Assembly (NCBI RefSeq): GCF_002269385.1
Contig: NZ_CP022957.1
Coordinates: 4,575,958-4,639,957 of the forward strand
Source of the DNA: Maribacter cobaltidurans
Lineage (GTDB): Bacteria > Bacteroidota > Bacteroidia > Flavobacteriales > Flavobacteriaceae
Length of the DNA: 64,000 nucleotides
Reading direction: 5' to 3'
The stretch's first letter is position 1. Each line of letters opens with the position of its first letter. The position numbers were made by a program, and so were the translations under genes. The notes under the pieces are model-generated. The model saw only the letters and a program-made list of their open reading frames with translations. It was not told where the DNA came from and did no database searches. Of the stretch, positions 47,064-54,870 are shown in pieces.

Positions 47064-47510
47064 ATGACTTGCTTAGAATGTAACAAAGAGCTTGGATATC
47101 TTGATCATAAAAGTGCCATAGAGAGTGTGGGCGTGGAATTGTGTTCCCACCATCAAGAATTGATAAAGGTATTGATTGAAAAGAACGATACGCCGCTGGA
47201 GGCCATTCAACTATACTACGGCCTAAAAGAGGCCGGAGTACAAGGAATGTTGGAATGGTGGGATGGTAAGAAATCCGTCGATATCGCCATCTCAAGGGTA
47301 AAATTAAACATTGAAATTGACTGTGGATATGAAAAATTGACCGAAGAACAGGCCATCAACAACTTGGAGGAGGCCATGCACTCCTTTAAGAACGGGTTTA
47401 CCACTATTCGTATTCCGCATATCCTAATTAGATACTATCTAAATGAAACCATTAAGAACATTATAGGAATTATGGAAGGCCTCAAGGCAAACATAAAAGT
47501 AATCAACTAA
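47064..47510 (+). CDS. Zinc-ribbon plus PD-(D/E)XK-like protein
   Basis: A 148-residue protein. The N-terminus has C3-x2-C6 and C27-x2-H30, a likely zinc ribbon. The C-terminal part reads like a small VSR/DUF559-type nuclease: TPLEAIQLYYGLKEAG (first Glu), DGKKSVDIAI (Asp near 90), LNIEID (Glu and Asp near 99-101), then GFTTIRIPHILIR. Activity is unproven, since the usual Gly-x-x-His after the Glu-x-Asp is CGYE here. It lies 10 bases before a membrane-protein gene, with LytTR-type repeats about 85 bases upstream. Confidence 0.6.
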   Translation: MTCLECNKELGYLDHKSAIESVGVELCSHHQELIKVLIEKNDTPLEAIQLYYGLKEAGVQGMLEWWDGKKSVDIAISRVKLNIEIDCGYEKLTEEQAINNLEEAMHSFKNGFTTIRIPHILIRYYLNETIKNIIGIMEGLKANIKVIN

Positions 47511-47520
47511 TAAATTCGTT

Positions 47521-48084
47521 ATGAGCAAATCCAATAAAACCTTAAAAACACCTCTTAGAGTGGCCTTGGCCTGTTTAATCATTGGAGTGCTTGCGCGTAT
47601 TGTACACTGGCCCTACGCCGGGGGAATAATACTGGTCTCCTTTTTGGCCATTGCAATCCTATACGCAATCCGCTTTTCAAGAAAAGACCCAAAAAAGCCG
47701 GTAGATTACATTAAAATGCTGCTTGTTCTTTTTTGGACTACGAACGGACTGCTCCGAATTCTGGATTTTCCATATACCGTAATTTTCCAAATTGGGACGG
47801 CCCTATCCTTTATATTGTGGTTTGCCATGGAGGGTACGGCCTATTTTATGGACCAGGACCGAAAATCGCACAATACCGTATTGGAAATCGCATGGAATTT
47901 CGCTATGGTCATTGGCGTGCTGACCATTATTGCCGGTGGCCTAATGCAGCTTTTAAAGTGGGAATATGCAATACCCACCCTTACGACCGGACTCACAATT
48001 GTTACCGCCTATATTCTAAAGGATATCTTTAATGCCGAAAAGAAGGAAAAAAAGGATAACAACAACGAAGAATTTCAACTTTGA
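47521..48084 (+). CDS. Multi-pass membrane protein of unknown function
   Basis: A 187-residue protein with about five hydrophobic helices and a charged C-terminal tail (NAEKKEKKDNNNEEFQL). Helix 1 and its loop (LARIVHWPYAGGIILVS) recall the HWP motif of GldL-type and related flavobacterial membrane proteins, but no GldM or other gliding genes are nearby, so no function is assigned. It is probably co-transcribed with the preceding gene (10-base gap). Confidence 0.65.
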   Translation: MSKSNKTLKTPLRVALACLIIGVLARIVHWPYAGGIILVSFLAIAILYAIRFSRKDPKKPVDYIKMLLVLFWTTNGLLRILDFPYTVIFQIGTALSFILWFAMEGTAYFMDQDRKSHNTVLEIAWNFAMVIGVLTIIAGGLMQLLKWEYAIPTLTTGLTIVTAYILKDIFNAEKKEKKDNNNEEFQL

Positions 48085-48163
48085 GTTTTTGCCTTAAACA
48101 ATTTCTTTTAGATATTACCCTGTAAGCCATCTTTTTGTACCTTTTAAAGAAATAATAAAAGGT

Positions 48164-49282
48164 ATGAATCATATAGACCGAAGAAACTGGTTAAAGACCG
48201 CTGCCCTCACCGGTGGTTTTACTTTTTTGGGTGGCGCCAGTGCATTGGCTCTGTCCAAACCAAGTCCCAACAAAAATAATGTTTGGCTAAACGTTGCCAA
48301 ACTCAACAGCAACGAAAACCCCTTTGGCCCTTCCCTAAAAGTAAGGGCGGCCATAACCGCTGCTTTTGATAATGCCTGTAGGTATCCTTCCATAGTGTTC
48401 AGGCCCTTGCTGGAAAAAATTGCGGAGACCGAAGGTGTTTCTACGGACCATATCGTGGTAACAGGTGGTTCTACCGAAGGACTCAAAGCCGTTGGTCTTA
48501 CGTATGGATTAAATGGAGGGGAACTTATCGCTGCAGATCCTACCTTCCAGTCCATGATGACCTACGCCGAGAACTTTGGCGCCTATGTACACCGAGTTCC
48601 GGTGGACGAGAACATGCAGCACGATTTAAAGGGAATGGAAAACCGGGTCAACGGCAAAACCCGACTCATTTTTATCTGTAATCCCAACAATCCTACCGGG
48701 ACGCTTTTGGATAAAAACGACCTGAAATCCTTTTGTGAACGCACCAGTGAAAAGGCCATGGTCTTTAGCGATGAGGCCTATTATGATTTCATTACGGAAC
48801 CGGATTACCCTTCCATGGTGGAACTGGTGAAAGAAGGAAAGAACGTCATCGTTTCCAAGACCTTTTCCAAAGTGTACGGACTTGCGGGTATGCGGATAGG
48901 CTACTTGGTTGCTCGCCCGGATATTGCAAAGCGATTACAAAAAAGTGTGATGGCCATGACCAATGTGTTGGCCATTGAAGCGGCCAAAGAAGCCTTGAAA
49001 GACGATGAATTCTACAAATTTAGCGTGGCGAAAAACATGGAGGCCAAGCAAGCCATTTACAAAACATTGGACGGTTTGGAATTGCCCTATATAAAATCAC
49101 ACACCAATTTTGTCTTCTTTAAAACCGGAAGACCGATAAGGGACATGATGGCCGCCATGGAAAAAGAAAATGTCTTGATCGGCAGGCCCTTCCCACCCTT
49201 TTATGAATGGGCCCGTATCAGTACCGGCACCATGGAGGATATGAAGGCTTTTGATAAAGGGCTTAAGAGGGTGATGGGGTAG
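48164..49282 (+). CDS. Tat-exported class I/II aminotransferase (HisC-like)
   Basis: PLP aminotransferase of the histidinol-phosphate aminotransferase type in 372 residues. The N-terminus carries a twin-arginine signal (DRRNWLKTAALTGGFTF then GGASALAL). The catalytic body shows NSNENPFGPSLKV, TGGSTEGLKAVGL, FICNPNNPTGTLL (~170-182), SDEAYYDF, the PLP lysine in SKTFSKVYGLAGMRIGY and ARISTGTMEDM. Other his genes are absent, so it is unlikely to serve histidine synthesis. Export of a folded, cofactor-bearing enzyme is consistent with Tat use. Confidence 0.85.
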   Translation: MNHIDRRNWLKTAALTGGFTFLGGASALALSKPSPNKNNVWLNVAKLNSNENPFGPSLKVRAAITAAFDNACRYPSIVFRPLLEKIAETEGVSTDHIVVTGGSTEGLKAVGLTYGLNGGELIAADPTFQSMMTYAENFGAYVHRVPVDENMQHDLKGMENRVNGKTRLIFICNPNNPTGTLLDKNDLKSFCERTSEKAMVFSDEAYYDFITEPDYPSMVELVKEGKNVIVSKTFSKVYGLAGMRIGYLVARPDIAKRLQKSVMAMTNVLAIEAAKEALKDDEFYKFSVAKNMEAKQAIYKTLDGLELPYIKSHTNFVFFKTGRPIRDMMAAMEKENVLIGRPFPPFYEWARISTGTMEDMKAFDKGLKRVMG

Positions 49283-49318
49283 GTTTCTATGTTACTAAGT
49301 TTAAACTTACAAAAATCT

Positions 49319-49405
49319 TGGGGCGGGGTCTTACCATCGTTTGATAGTGCTTTCTCGTGTGGGCACTCGTTATAAATGAGTGCTAGTGGGTGCGCCGGCG
49401 GAGGG
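49319..49405. repeat. REP-like double hairpin
   Basis: Two palindromes in a row within GC-rich intergenic DNA. The main one has arms GCACTCGTT (49363-49371) and AATGAGTGC (49375-49383), loop ATA, one G-U pair. A weaker one has arms ACCATC / GATAGT near 49332-49347. The main hairpin is followed by TAGTGGGTGCGCCGGCGGAGGG-type GC-rich sequence. It resembles REP/BIME units mobilised by RAYT transposases; no transposase is nearby. It lies between convergent genes. Confidence 0.5.
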
Positions 49406-49416
49406 AAATATAAGTC

Positions 49417-50592
49417 TCAATCATTCTCATCAGGTTTTGCGGGTGCAAATCCTCCAAATTTCTCTAATTCCTCTGTTGTCATAACTGGGGAAAGGCTTAA
49501 TCTGATACCCTTTTCAAATCTTTCAACATAGATAAGTTTACCTTTGGCATCATAAGTATTTAAAGTCCCTGTCCCATCTTTTAAAGTACCCTTTTCCTGT
49601 GGTTTTCCCTCTGGGTCGTAATTATCAATTACTGTCCAAGGAATCCCATTTTTGTAAATCCTCCTACTCCATAATTTCCCATTAGGGTATTTATAAGTAT
49701 AAGTCCCCTCAAAAGAAGGAGCTAAATCAATTGTTTCCGCAATTAAATAAGAGGGCACAATAGCTGAAAATCTACCTGCTTTGTCTTTTGGGTCTGAAAT
49801 CGTGCCATGTACAAGCCCCATGATTCGCATGGGAGAGGGTAAATAGGTTTTTTTATCCTTACTTATAATTGGATCACCTAAGTAAACTATTGGCCCACCA
49901 CTAAATCCAGATGTACTAGGGTCATCCAAAAGAAAAAAGTGGCTTAAATTGCCCCTGTCGGCTCTTGGTAAAACCAGTATATCACTAGATACCCTAACTT
50001 TCTTGGTTATTGGGGAGATATTTAGCTCTGTCACCCCTAAACCCAAAGGATATCCAACTACATGCAAATCAGTAAATCTATCCGGTGCTACTTGATCTCT
50101 CATAAGATACCAGTAATCGATAAATCTAATTTCCAAACCCTTTATAAATTCCTCATCTTTTTCTTTAAGGTTCAAATGTAAAACGGCTACATCGGCTTCT
50201 TGATGATAAACCCAATTTTCATTTTCATAAGTTATGTCCTCTAATTTAACCTCAATCTTTTTTCCAGATGCATTACGATAAGCAATAGTACCTCGCTTTG
50301 AAATATTTACCCCTACGTGTTGAGCAGTTACTAAGTAATCGTCCAAACCTTTTGATATAAAAAATCCGCTCCCAACCCCTACACTTTTCATTGGTATCAG
50401 TTTTTTCGTATTCGGATTCTTTAAATACACTTCATGCTCAATACCGTTTATATTTTGTTTTATTGTGGCTGAGTCCTTTAAAAAGACCATTGCATTAAAG
50501 TAATTTCGTAATTCTAAATCTCCTACTTGAGAATTTACATTAGAACCTATTAGCATTAACAAGAACAAAATATAGACTTTAAATTTATTCAT
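49417..50592 (-). CDS. Secreted trypsin-like serine protease with YwqK/MORN-type tail
   Basis: A 391-residue exported protein (signal peptide 1-21, LFLLMLIGSNVNSQ). The chymotrypsin-fold triad is visible as His92 (TAQHVG), Asp134 (EADVAVL) and Ser231 (SGFSGGPI), with VGYPLGLGV between. Residues ~300-365 contain YwqK-like repeats (YKYPNGKLWSRRIYKNG, YDPEGKPQEKGTLKDG, YDAKGKLIYVERFEKG). No PDZ domain. Substrate unknown; monocistronic. Confidence 0.75.
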   Translation of the reverse strand: MNKFKVYILFLLMLIGSNVNSQVGDLELRNYFNAMVFLKDSATIKQNINGIEHEVYLKNPNTKKLIPMKSVGVGSGFFISKGLDDYLVTAQHVGVNISKRGTIAYRNASGKKIEVKLEDITYENENWVYHQEADVAVLHLNLKEKDEEFIKGLEIRFIDYWYLMRDQVAPDRFTDLHVVGYPLGLGVTELNISPITKKVRVSSDILVLPRADRGNLSHFFLLDDPSTSGFSGGPIVYLGDPIISKDKKTYLPSPMRIMGLVHGTISDPKDKAGRFSAIVPSYLIAETIDLAPSFEGTYTYKYPNGKLWSRRIYKNGIPWTVIDNYDPEGKPQEKGTLKDGTGTLNTYDAKGKLIYVERFEKGIRLSLSPVMTTEELEKFGGFAPAKPDEND

Positions 50593-50689
50593 GATTTACC
50601 AGATTTTACAACGAGTTAAATTAACAATTACTTGAAATTCTGATACTTAAAAATCAAAACCTTATTAACAGAGTTATAAAAAACCATGC

Positions 50690-50818
50690 CGCAAGTCTTT
50701 CGCGATAGAGCAGAAATGTTTTCCGTACTTTTCATTTGCATCTTGGCTCGGCAGTAGTTGAAGCAGTAAAGAATCATTTTAGATATACGAAATATACTTC
50801 GCTTCGCTTAGTATGACA
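50690..50818. repeat. Degenerate intergenic repeat fragment
   Basis: The segment between the protease and YifB contains CTTCGCTTCGCTTAGTATGAC (reverse: a TCATWCTRAGCGAAGCGAAG pattern) that I recall as common between genes of Bacteroidota, plus GC-richer debris (GCCGCAAGTCTTTCGCGATA). No open frame of note. Confidence 0.3.
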
Positions 50819-50867
50819 AAAGGAACCTTGCACCCTGCACTTAAAACTAGAAACTTTAAACTAGGGA

Positions 50868-52403
50868 TTACCCCAACCAACCTTCCCGGTCCAAACTTCT
50901 ATATTGAATCGCTTCACTAATATGGTTGCCGTTCAGTTCTTCTTCATTCGCTAAATCGGCAATGGTTCGGGCCACTTTTAAGATGCGGTCATAGGCCCGG
51001 GCGGAAAGGTTCAACCGCTCCATGGCGTTTTTCAACAATGACTTTGAAGATTCATCCAATTTGCAATATTCCCGGATCTGTTTGGTATTCATCTGTGCAT
51101 TGTAATGCACATTTTCCAATTCCTTAAATCGTTCCGTTTGCAGTTGGCGCGCAGCCGTAACTCGTTTGCGGATTTCCACACTGCTCTCCCCTTTTCTATC
51201 TTCGGAGAGTTTTTCAAAAGGTACTGGGGTTACTTCTATATGGATATCGATTCGGTCCAACAAGGGACCGGAAATCTTGCTCAGATAGCGTTGCATTTCC
51301 GCGGGGGAAGAAGTCACGGGTGCATCGGGGTCATTGAAATACCCACCGGGGCTTGGGTTCATACTCGCCACCAACATAAAACTACTTGGGTAAGTTACCG
51401 TAAACCTTGCCCGTGAAATGGTGACTTCGCGATCTTCCAAGGGCTGACGCATTACCTCCAGAACACCGCGTTTAAATTCGGGCAGTTCGTCCAAAAACAA
51501 AACGCCGTTATGCGAAAGGGATATCTCTCCGGGCTGTGGATAGGCTCCACCGCCGACGAGTGCCACATCTGAAATTGTGTGGTGCGGGCTCCGGAACGGG
51601 CGTTGGCTCATGAGCCCCATATTCTTAATCTTACCCACCACGCTATGAATCTTGGTCGTTTCCAAAGCTTCGTGCAAGGTCATCGGGGGCAATATTGAAG
51701 GTAACCTTTTAGCTAACATAGTCTTGCCTGCACCTGGAGGTCCGATCAGGATAATGTTATGTCCGCCCGCAGCGGCAATCTCCATACAACGTTTGATACT
51801 TTCCTGACCTTTTACATCGGAGAAATCGAATTCAGGAAAATCCAAACTTTTGTAAAACTCTTCCCTAGTATCGATAACCGTCTGTTCTAAAGGAGTTCCC
51901 TGATCAAAGAAATCAATCACCTGTTTAATGTTCTCTACCCCAAACACCTTTAAATTCCCCACGATGGCGGCCTCTTTGGCATTATCGGCTGGCAAAATAA
52001 ATCCCTCAAAACCTTCTTCTTGGGCTTTTATGGCAATGGGCAAGGCCCCTTTTATGGGCTGCAGGCTTCCATCCAAGGATAGTTCGCCCATAATGATATA
52101 TTTCTCAATGTCTTCGGACTGTATTTGCCCCGATGCCGCCAAAATACCCATGGCCAAGGTAAGGTCATATGCGGAACCCTCCTTCCTGAGGTCGGCCGGT
52201 GCCATATTGATGGTAATCTTTTTTCCCGGAATTTTATATTGATTATTCTGTAAGGCCGCCGCTATCCTGTAATTACTTTCCTTAATGGCATTATCCGGCA
52301 ATCCTACCAAATGATACCCAATACCTTTGTCAATATTAACCTCAACGGTAATTGTGGTAGCCTCAACGCCAAAAACGGCACTGCCATAAACTTTGGTTAG
52401 CAT
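50868..52403 (-). CDS. YifB/ComM family Mg-chelatase-like AAA ATPase
   Basis: AAA+ ATPase of the ComM type; ComM is a branch-migration helicase in natural transformation. The 511 residues hold an N-terminal Lon-like subdomain (VEVNIDKGIGYHLVGLPDNA), Walker A GPPGAGKTMLAKRLPS (~219-234), Walker B LFLDELPEF, FRSPHHTISDVALVGGG and LDRIDIHIEV. Its ATG is directly next to the stop of the penicillin acylase gene. There are no other competence genes in the window. Confidence 0.93.
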   Translation of the reverse strand: MLTKVYGSAVFGVEATTITVEVNIDKGIGYHLVGLPDNAIKESNYRIAAALQNNQYKIPGKKITINMAPADLRKEGSAYDLTLAMGILAASGQIQSEDIEKYIIMGELSLDGSLQPIKGALPIAIKAQEEGFEGFILPADNAKEAAIVGNLKVFGVENIKQVIDFFDQGTPLEQTVIDTREEFYKSLDFPEFDFSDVKGQESIKRCMEIAAAGGHNIILIGPPGAGKTMLAKRLPSILPPMTLHEALETTKIHSVVGKIKNMGLMSQRPFRSPHHTISDVALVGGGAYPQPGEISLSHNGVLFLDELPEFKRGVLEVMRQPLEDREVTISRARFTVTYPSSFMLVASMNPSPGGYFNDPDAPVTSSPAEMQRYLSKISGPLLDRIDIHIEVTPVPFEKLSEDRKGESSVEIRKRVTAARQLQTERFKELENVHYNAQMNTKQIREYCKLDESSKSLLKNAMERLNLSARAYDRILKVARTIADLANEEELNGNHISEAIQYRSLDREGWLG

Positions 52404-54800
52404 TTAGTTCTCGTTTGGGATAAATGTAAGCATTTCAGAAGATTTTTGAATCTCGTCCTTGTTCATCATCATTTTCCTGAACACTCCATTTACATACATC
52501 TCCGCCTGGTCCTTGTAGTGTTCGCTGAATGGATTTCCGGATTGCCCGGTGGGCAAAATACTTATGCTATTCTCAACATCGGAAAAATCTACGATCCTAC
52601 GCGTGGATGGGCCTGAACTAACTTTGTACAATCCCGTGCTATCATAAGGAAAGGCCAAATTGTTGATGACCTCACGTGTACCTTCAACAGGAAAGGGTCC
52701 CACATTAAAAAATGACCGTAATGCATCTACCTGACCTATAGGATGTCCATGTTCCAACGTATGTACTTTGTTCCAAGTCCACTCCTGGGTATCCGTACCA
52801 AAATCCTTTTCCAAAGAACTTATGGCGTCTGTAAAGGAATTCCTAAGTATTGTTTCCCTGGTCTCTTTTGCATCTGAGGTATTGATATCATCCCACCAAA
52901 TAGAATTTTCATTGGCAATCATGGGCGCAATGGTTCGTTTTAAAATATGGGTATCCAGTAATTGCTTGAACATTTCTTCGCCCAACTCATCCCTAAACGT
53001 ATTGACCAGAACATAATATACCCAACGTGTATACATAGTTCCACCAATATTGTCCAATGAATAGGTGCCGTCCCAAGCTTTCATAACATCTAGAACTTTA
53101 ATTTCCTTTTCTGTCAATTCCTTACTATTCAAAGAGCTCATAAGATCTTCGGCTATTTCCAAATGTACAGGGGAGTTCACATCCAAAATCATACTGGAGA
53201 TGTCGTTCTTATCCCAATCGTTTTTGGGGTCCAACAATTGCACGATTCTTTTGGCCCTGTTTTCTGGTAAATAATACCCCGGATATAGCATTCCCGAAAC
53301 GGAATCCGGCTGGTTGTTGGCCGAGTACACATAATTCCATGGTGGGTTTACCGCTTGTGGATTCTTCTCGAATTTTAGAAATTCCCGATTATCGTTGGGT
53401 CTATTATCGGGTTCATAGACCAATTTGGTATTGATATTATCCGGAATCTGCCACAATTTGGCCGTGGCGAACCACCCAATATTACCTTCTGCATCACCAT
53501 ACATAATATTTAGTCCAGGTGCATGGATTTTTGGCAAGGCCGATGTAAACTCGGAAAGATTTGTGGCATGGCTTATTTCGTAAAAAGCATCGACCACCGT
53601 ATTTTCTTCCTGTGTATACACCCAATACATGGATATGGGGCGTTCTCCTTGAATTTGGTTCGCAATGCCATTTAAGATGGGGCCATGTACAGATTTTTTA
53701 AAAGTAAATTCGACATCCACCGAATCCTTGACCTTAATTGATTTCGTTACTTTTTCATAATTTGTCCAAGTACCATTGTGCCTATACTGATTGGCATTAT
53801 CGGGATTGTTTTCTTCATAGTAAAAATCCACATCGTCGTTCTCAAACATGGTCATTCCGTAGGCAATATCCCTGTTGTGACCCAGTACTGGAAATGGAAT
53901 GCCCGCAATATGATATCCGTATTTTGAATACGTGGGTGTTTCTATATGGGCCTCGTACCAAACCGAAGGTTGGGCAAAGCCAATATGGGGGTCGTTGGCA
54001 AAGATGACCTTCCCATTTTTTGTTTTTGGAGGAGCTAAAACCCAACTGTTACTTCCTTCAAAAAGCGGAAGTTTTAATTTACTAAGCGCATCGGTCACCA
54101 TTGCGGTCACGGAGTTTCCTATGGAATCTTTAGAAGATTTTTTGTAGTTCCTTATCCATACAGTGCTAGAATCAGAATGAATAGCCAAATCCTTTAAATA
54201 CTCGGGCCCTAATTTATCCTTGATATTGCTCAATAACGGATCGGTCTTATGTCCCATGGCAAAACTAAAGGCCATATACCCCATGGTATTGTATACATCG
54301 GTAATGGTAAACTTGGTCTTATCAATACCGGTAAGGTAAAACTCTACCGGGGTTGGCCCTTCTTCCACAAACTGATTGAGTCCGTCCAAATAGGCATTGA
54401 TAATGGAAACGCCCTCGCTATTCCCATCTAGTTTGGAGATGGCTTCCTTGGAGGCTTCATCAATTCCCAAGGAAAGAAAGAATTTATCCGTACCGATTAA
54501 ATCCTTGCCAAAAACCTCGGACAGTCCACCGCTACCAATTCTTCTTAGAAGTTCCATTTGCCATAGTCGGTCTTGGGCATGTACATAGCCCAACACCCTA
54601 AAGGCATCTTCTTCGGATTGACCGTAAATATGGGGAATCCCATATTCGTCAAAATACACTTGGACCTCGTTTTGAAGGTTCAGGAGTTTTTTTTCGCCAG
54701 AATAATCAGGCTTGTGCAATTGTACGAATAGGTACCCTGATATAACAATAAGGAGGATAAGGGCCAAAATAATGTACCCTATTTTCTTTGCTAGTTTCAT
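52404..54800 (-). CDS. Penicillin acylase family (S45) protein
   Basis: N-terminal nucleophile hydrolase in the periplasm. An N-terminal membrane segment (about 6-26, IGYIILALILLIVISGYLF) leads into the alpha chain; the self-cleavage site and catalytic Ser follow LFEGSNSWVLAPPKT (~246-260). NDPHIGFAQPSVWYEAHI and GHNRDIAYGMTM are family motifs. The 798 residues are typical. Substrates may be acyl-homoserine lactones or other amides; not decidable. It lies between dsbD and yifB. Confidence 0.9.
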   Translation of the reverse strand: MKLAKKIGYIILALILLIVISGYLFVQLHKPDYSGEKKLLNLQNEVQVYFDEYGIPHIYGQSEEDAFRVLGYVHAQDRLWQMELLRRIGSGGLSEVFGKDLIGTDKFFLSLGIDEASKEAISKLDGNSEGVSIINAYLDGLNQFVEEGPTPVEFYLTGIDKTKFTITDVYNTMGYMAFSFAMGHKTDPLLSNIKDKLGPEYLKDLAIHSDSSTVWIRNYKKSSKDSIGNSVTAMVTDALSKLKLPLFEGSNSWVLAPPKTKNGKVIFANDPHIGFAQPSVWYEAHIETPTYSKYGYHIAGIPFPVLGHNRDIAYGMTMFENDDVDFYYEENNPDNANQYRHNGTWTNYEKVTKSIKVKDSVDVEFTFKKSVHGPILNGIANQIQGERPISMYWVYTQEENTVVDAFYEISHATNLSEFTSALPKIHAPGLNIMYGDAEGNIGWFATAKLWQIPDNINTKLVYEPDNRPNDNREFLKFEKNPQAVNPPWNYVYSANNQPDSVSGMLYPGYYLPENRAKRIVQLLDPKNDWDKNDISSMILDVNSPVHLEIAEDLMSSLNSKELTEKEIKVLDVMKAWDGTYSLDNIGGTMYTRWVYYVLVNTFRDELGEEMFKQLLDTHILKRTIAPMIANENSIWWDDINTSDAKETRETILRNSFTDAISSLEKDFGTDTQEWTWNKVHTLEHGHPIGQVDALRSFFNVGPFPVEGTREVINNLAFPYDSTGLYKVSSGPSTRRIVDFSDVENSISILPTGQSGNPFSEHYKDQAEMYVNGVFRKMMMNKDEIQKSSEMLTFIPNEN

Positions 54801-54870
54801 GAATGTTCAAAAAAAATCACCTGTAATTTAGGGTTAAATTTTTGAAGCCTGAAAGAGGTCACTGAATTTA

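Noticed and set aside
49417..50592. Toxin-antitoxin locus suggested by YwqK-like repeats
   Set aside because: The repeats are fused to an exported protease with an intact triad; no partner toxin or antitoxin gene is adjacent.
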